Shown piece after piece: positions 5,503 to 5,734 of a stretch of 5,734 bases of DNA (within the stretch, counting starts at the first letter, position 1; each line of letters opens with the position of its first letter). Source of the DNA: Syntrophaceae bacterium UBA1163. GTDB lineage: Bacteria > Desulfobacterota > BSN033 > UBA1163. The stretch covers positions 1-5,734 of the forward strand of contig DBZJ01000063.1 of the NCBI GenBank assembly GCA_002311635.1. Reading direction: 5' to 3'. Under the pieces are notes generated by a model. It worked only from the letters and a program-made list of their open reading frames with translations. It made no database searches and was not told the DNA's origin. Made by a program: the position numbers and the translations under genes.

Positions 5503-5734
5503 AGAGGGAGCGCAGAAGATCCAGATTGATGGCGGAGATCAACATCACCCCGTTTACGGATGTGGTCTTGGTACTGCTTATTATCTTCATGATTGCGACG
5601 CCGTTTATATATCAATCCAGTTTAAAGGTGCAATTGCCCAAGGCGACGAAATCGGAGGAGCCATCGCGAGACATTGTGATCAGCATCAACGCGCAGGGCG
5701 AGGTATATTTGGAGGATACGAGGCTGGATTTAGA
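5499..5734 (+). CDS. tolR/exbD: ExbD/TolR-family protein (partial, C-terminus beyond window)
   Basis: The first 78 codons of the partner of the preceding channel subunit, cut by the right window edge. It has a short basic cytoplasmic N-terminus (KRERRRSR), then INITPFTDVVLVLLIIFMIATP (residues 14-35), a single transmembrane helix with D21 matching the protonatable Asp (D25) of E. coli ExbD. The following YQSSLKVQLPKA and the IVISINAQGEVYLED segment (from about residue 61) are the start of the periplasmic domain. The start codon overlaps the upstream stop as ATGA, with AGGGGA (5484-5489) 9 nt before it, indicating translational coupling and matched stoichiometry control. The family is certain; the TolR versus ExbD subtype is open. 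Confidence 0.93.
   Translation, partial: MKRERRRSRLMAEINITPFTDVVLVLLIIFMIATPFIYQSSLKVQLPKATKSEEPSRDIVISINAQGEVYLEDTRLDL

Overview
The window looks like a chromosomal segment of a Gram-negative bacterium. The gene types and order (a divergent glmU, then a MinD-like ATPase, a J-domain/RodZ-type HTH protein, a SPOR protein, a PfkB kinase and an ExbB/ExbD pair) suggest a deltaproteobacterium in the broad sense (Desulfobacterota or Syntrophobacterales-like). That assignment is inference from gene content and from family resemblances I remember; no database was searched. No transposase, integrase, tRNA, rRNA or CRISPR array was found.

Layout. Positions 1-690 (minus) hold the first 230 codons of glmU, truncated by the window edge and starting at TTG. 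Positions 691-1053 are a divergent control region. It has a strong sigma70-type promoter facing glmU (722-750, minus) and another facing right (772-800, plus). A perfect 7-bp inverted repeat (746-752 and 770-776) covers both -35 boxes. A leader of about 250 nt with small potential hairpins follows, then a near-consensus extended -10 element (1029-1037) just before the next gene. Rightward genes are a MinD/ParA-superfamily ATPase (1054-2001), a cytoplasmic protein joining a degenerate J-domain to a RodZ-type helix-turn-helix (2048-2686), a single-pass membrane SPOR protein with a Pro-rich periplasmic linker (2741-3625), a PfkB-family sugar or nucleoside kinase (3824-4753), a TolQ/ExbB channel subunit (4870-5502) and the N-terminal part of its TolR/ExbD partner (5499 to the window end).

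How the genes may work together. glmU makes UDP-GlcNAc for peptidoglycan and LPS. SPOR domains bind septal peptidoglycan with denuded glycan strands. TolQR/ExbBD couple the proton-motive force to outer-membrane or envelope work. A MinD-type ATPase is a typical spatial regulator, and the RodZ-type HTH domain is known for binding the cytoskeletal protein MreB. The first three rightward genes therefore look like a positioning/envelope module: cytoplasmic ATPase, cytoplasmic adaptor and septal peptidoglycan binder. No such role has been shown from this sequence, and this trio is the best candidate here for an under-described system. Gaps of 46 and 54 bp support co-transcription of the trio. The kinase is separated by 198 bp and by a hairpin plus T-tract lying right against its start codon, so it may begin or gate a second transcription unit. 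exbB and exbD overlap by 4 bp and are surely co-translated.
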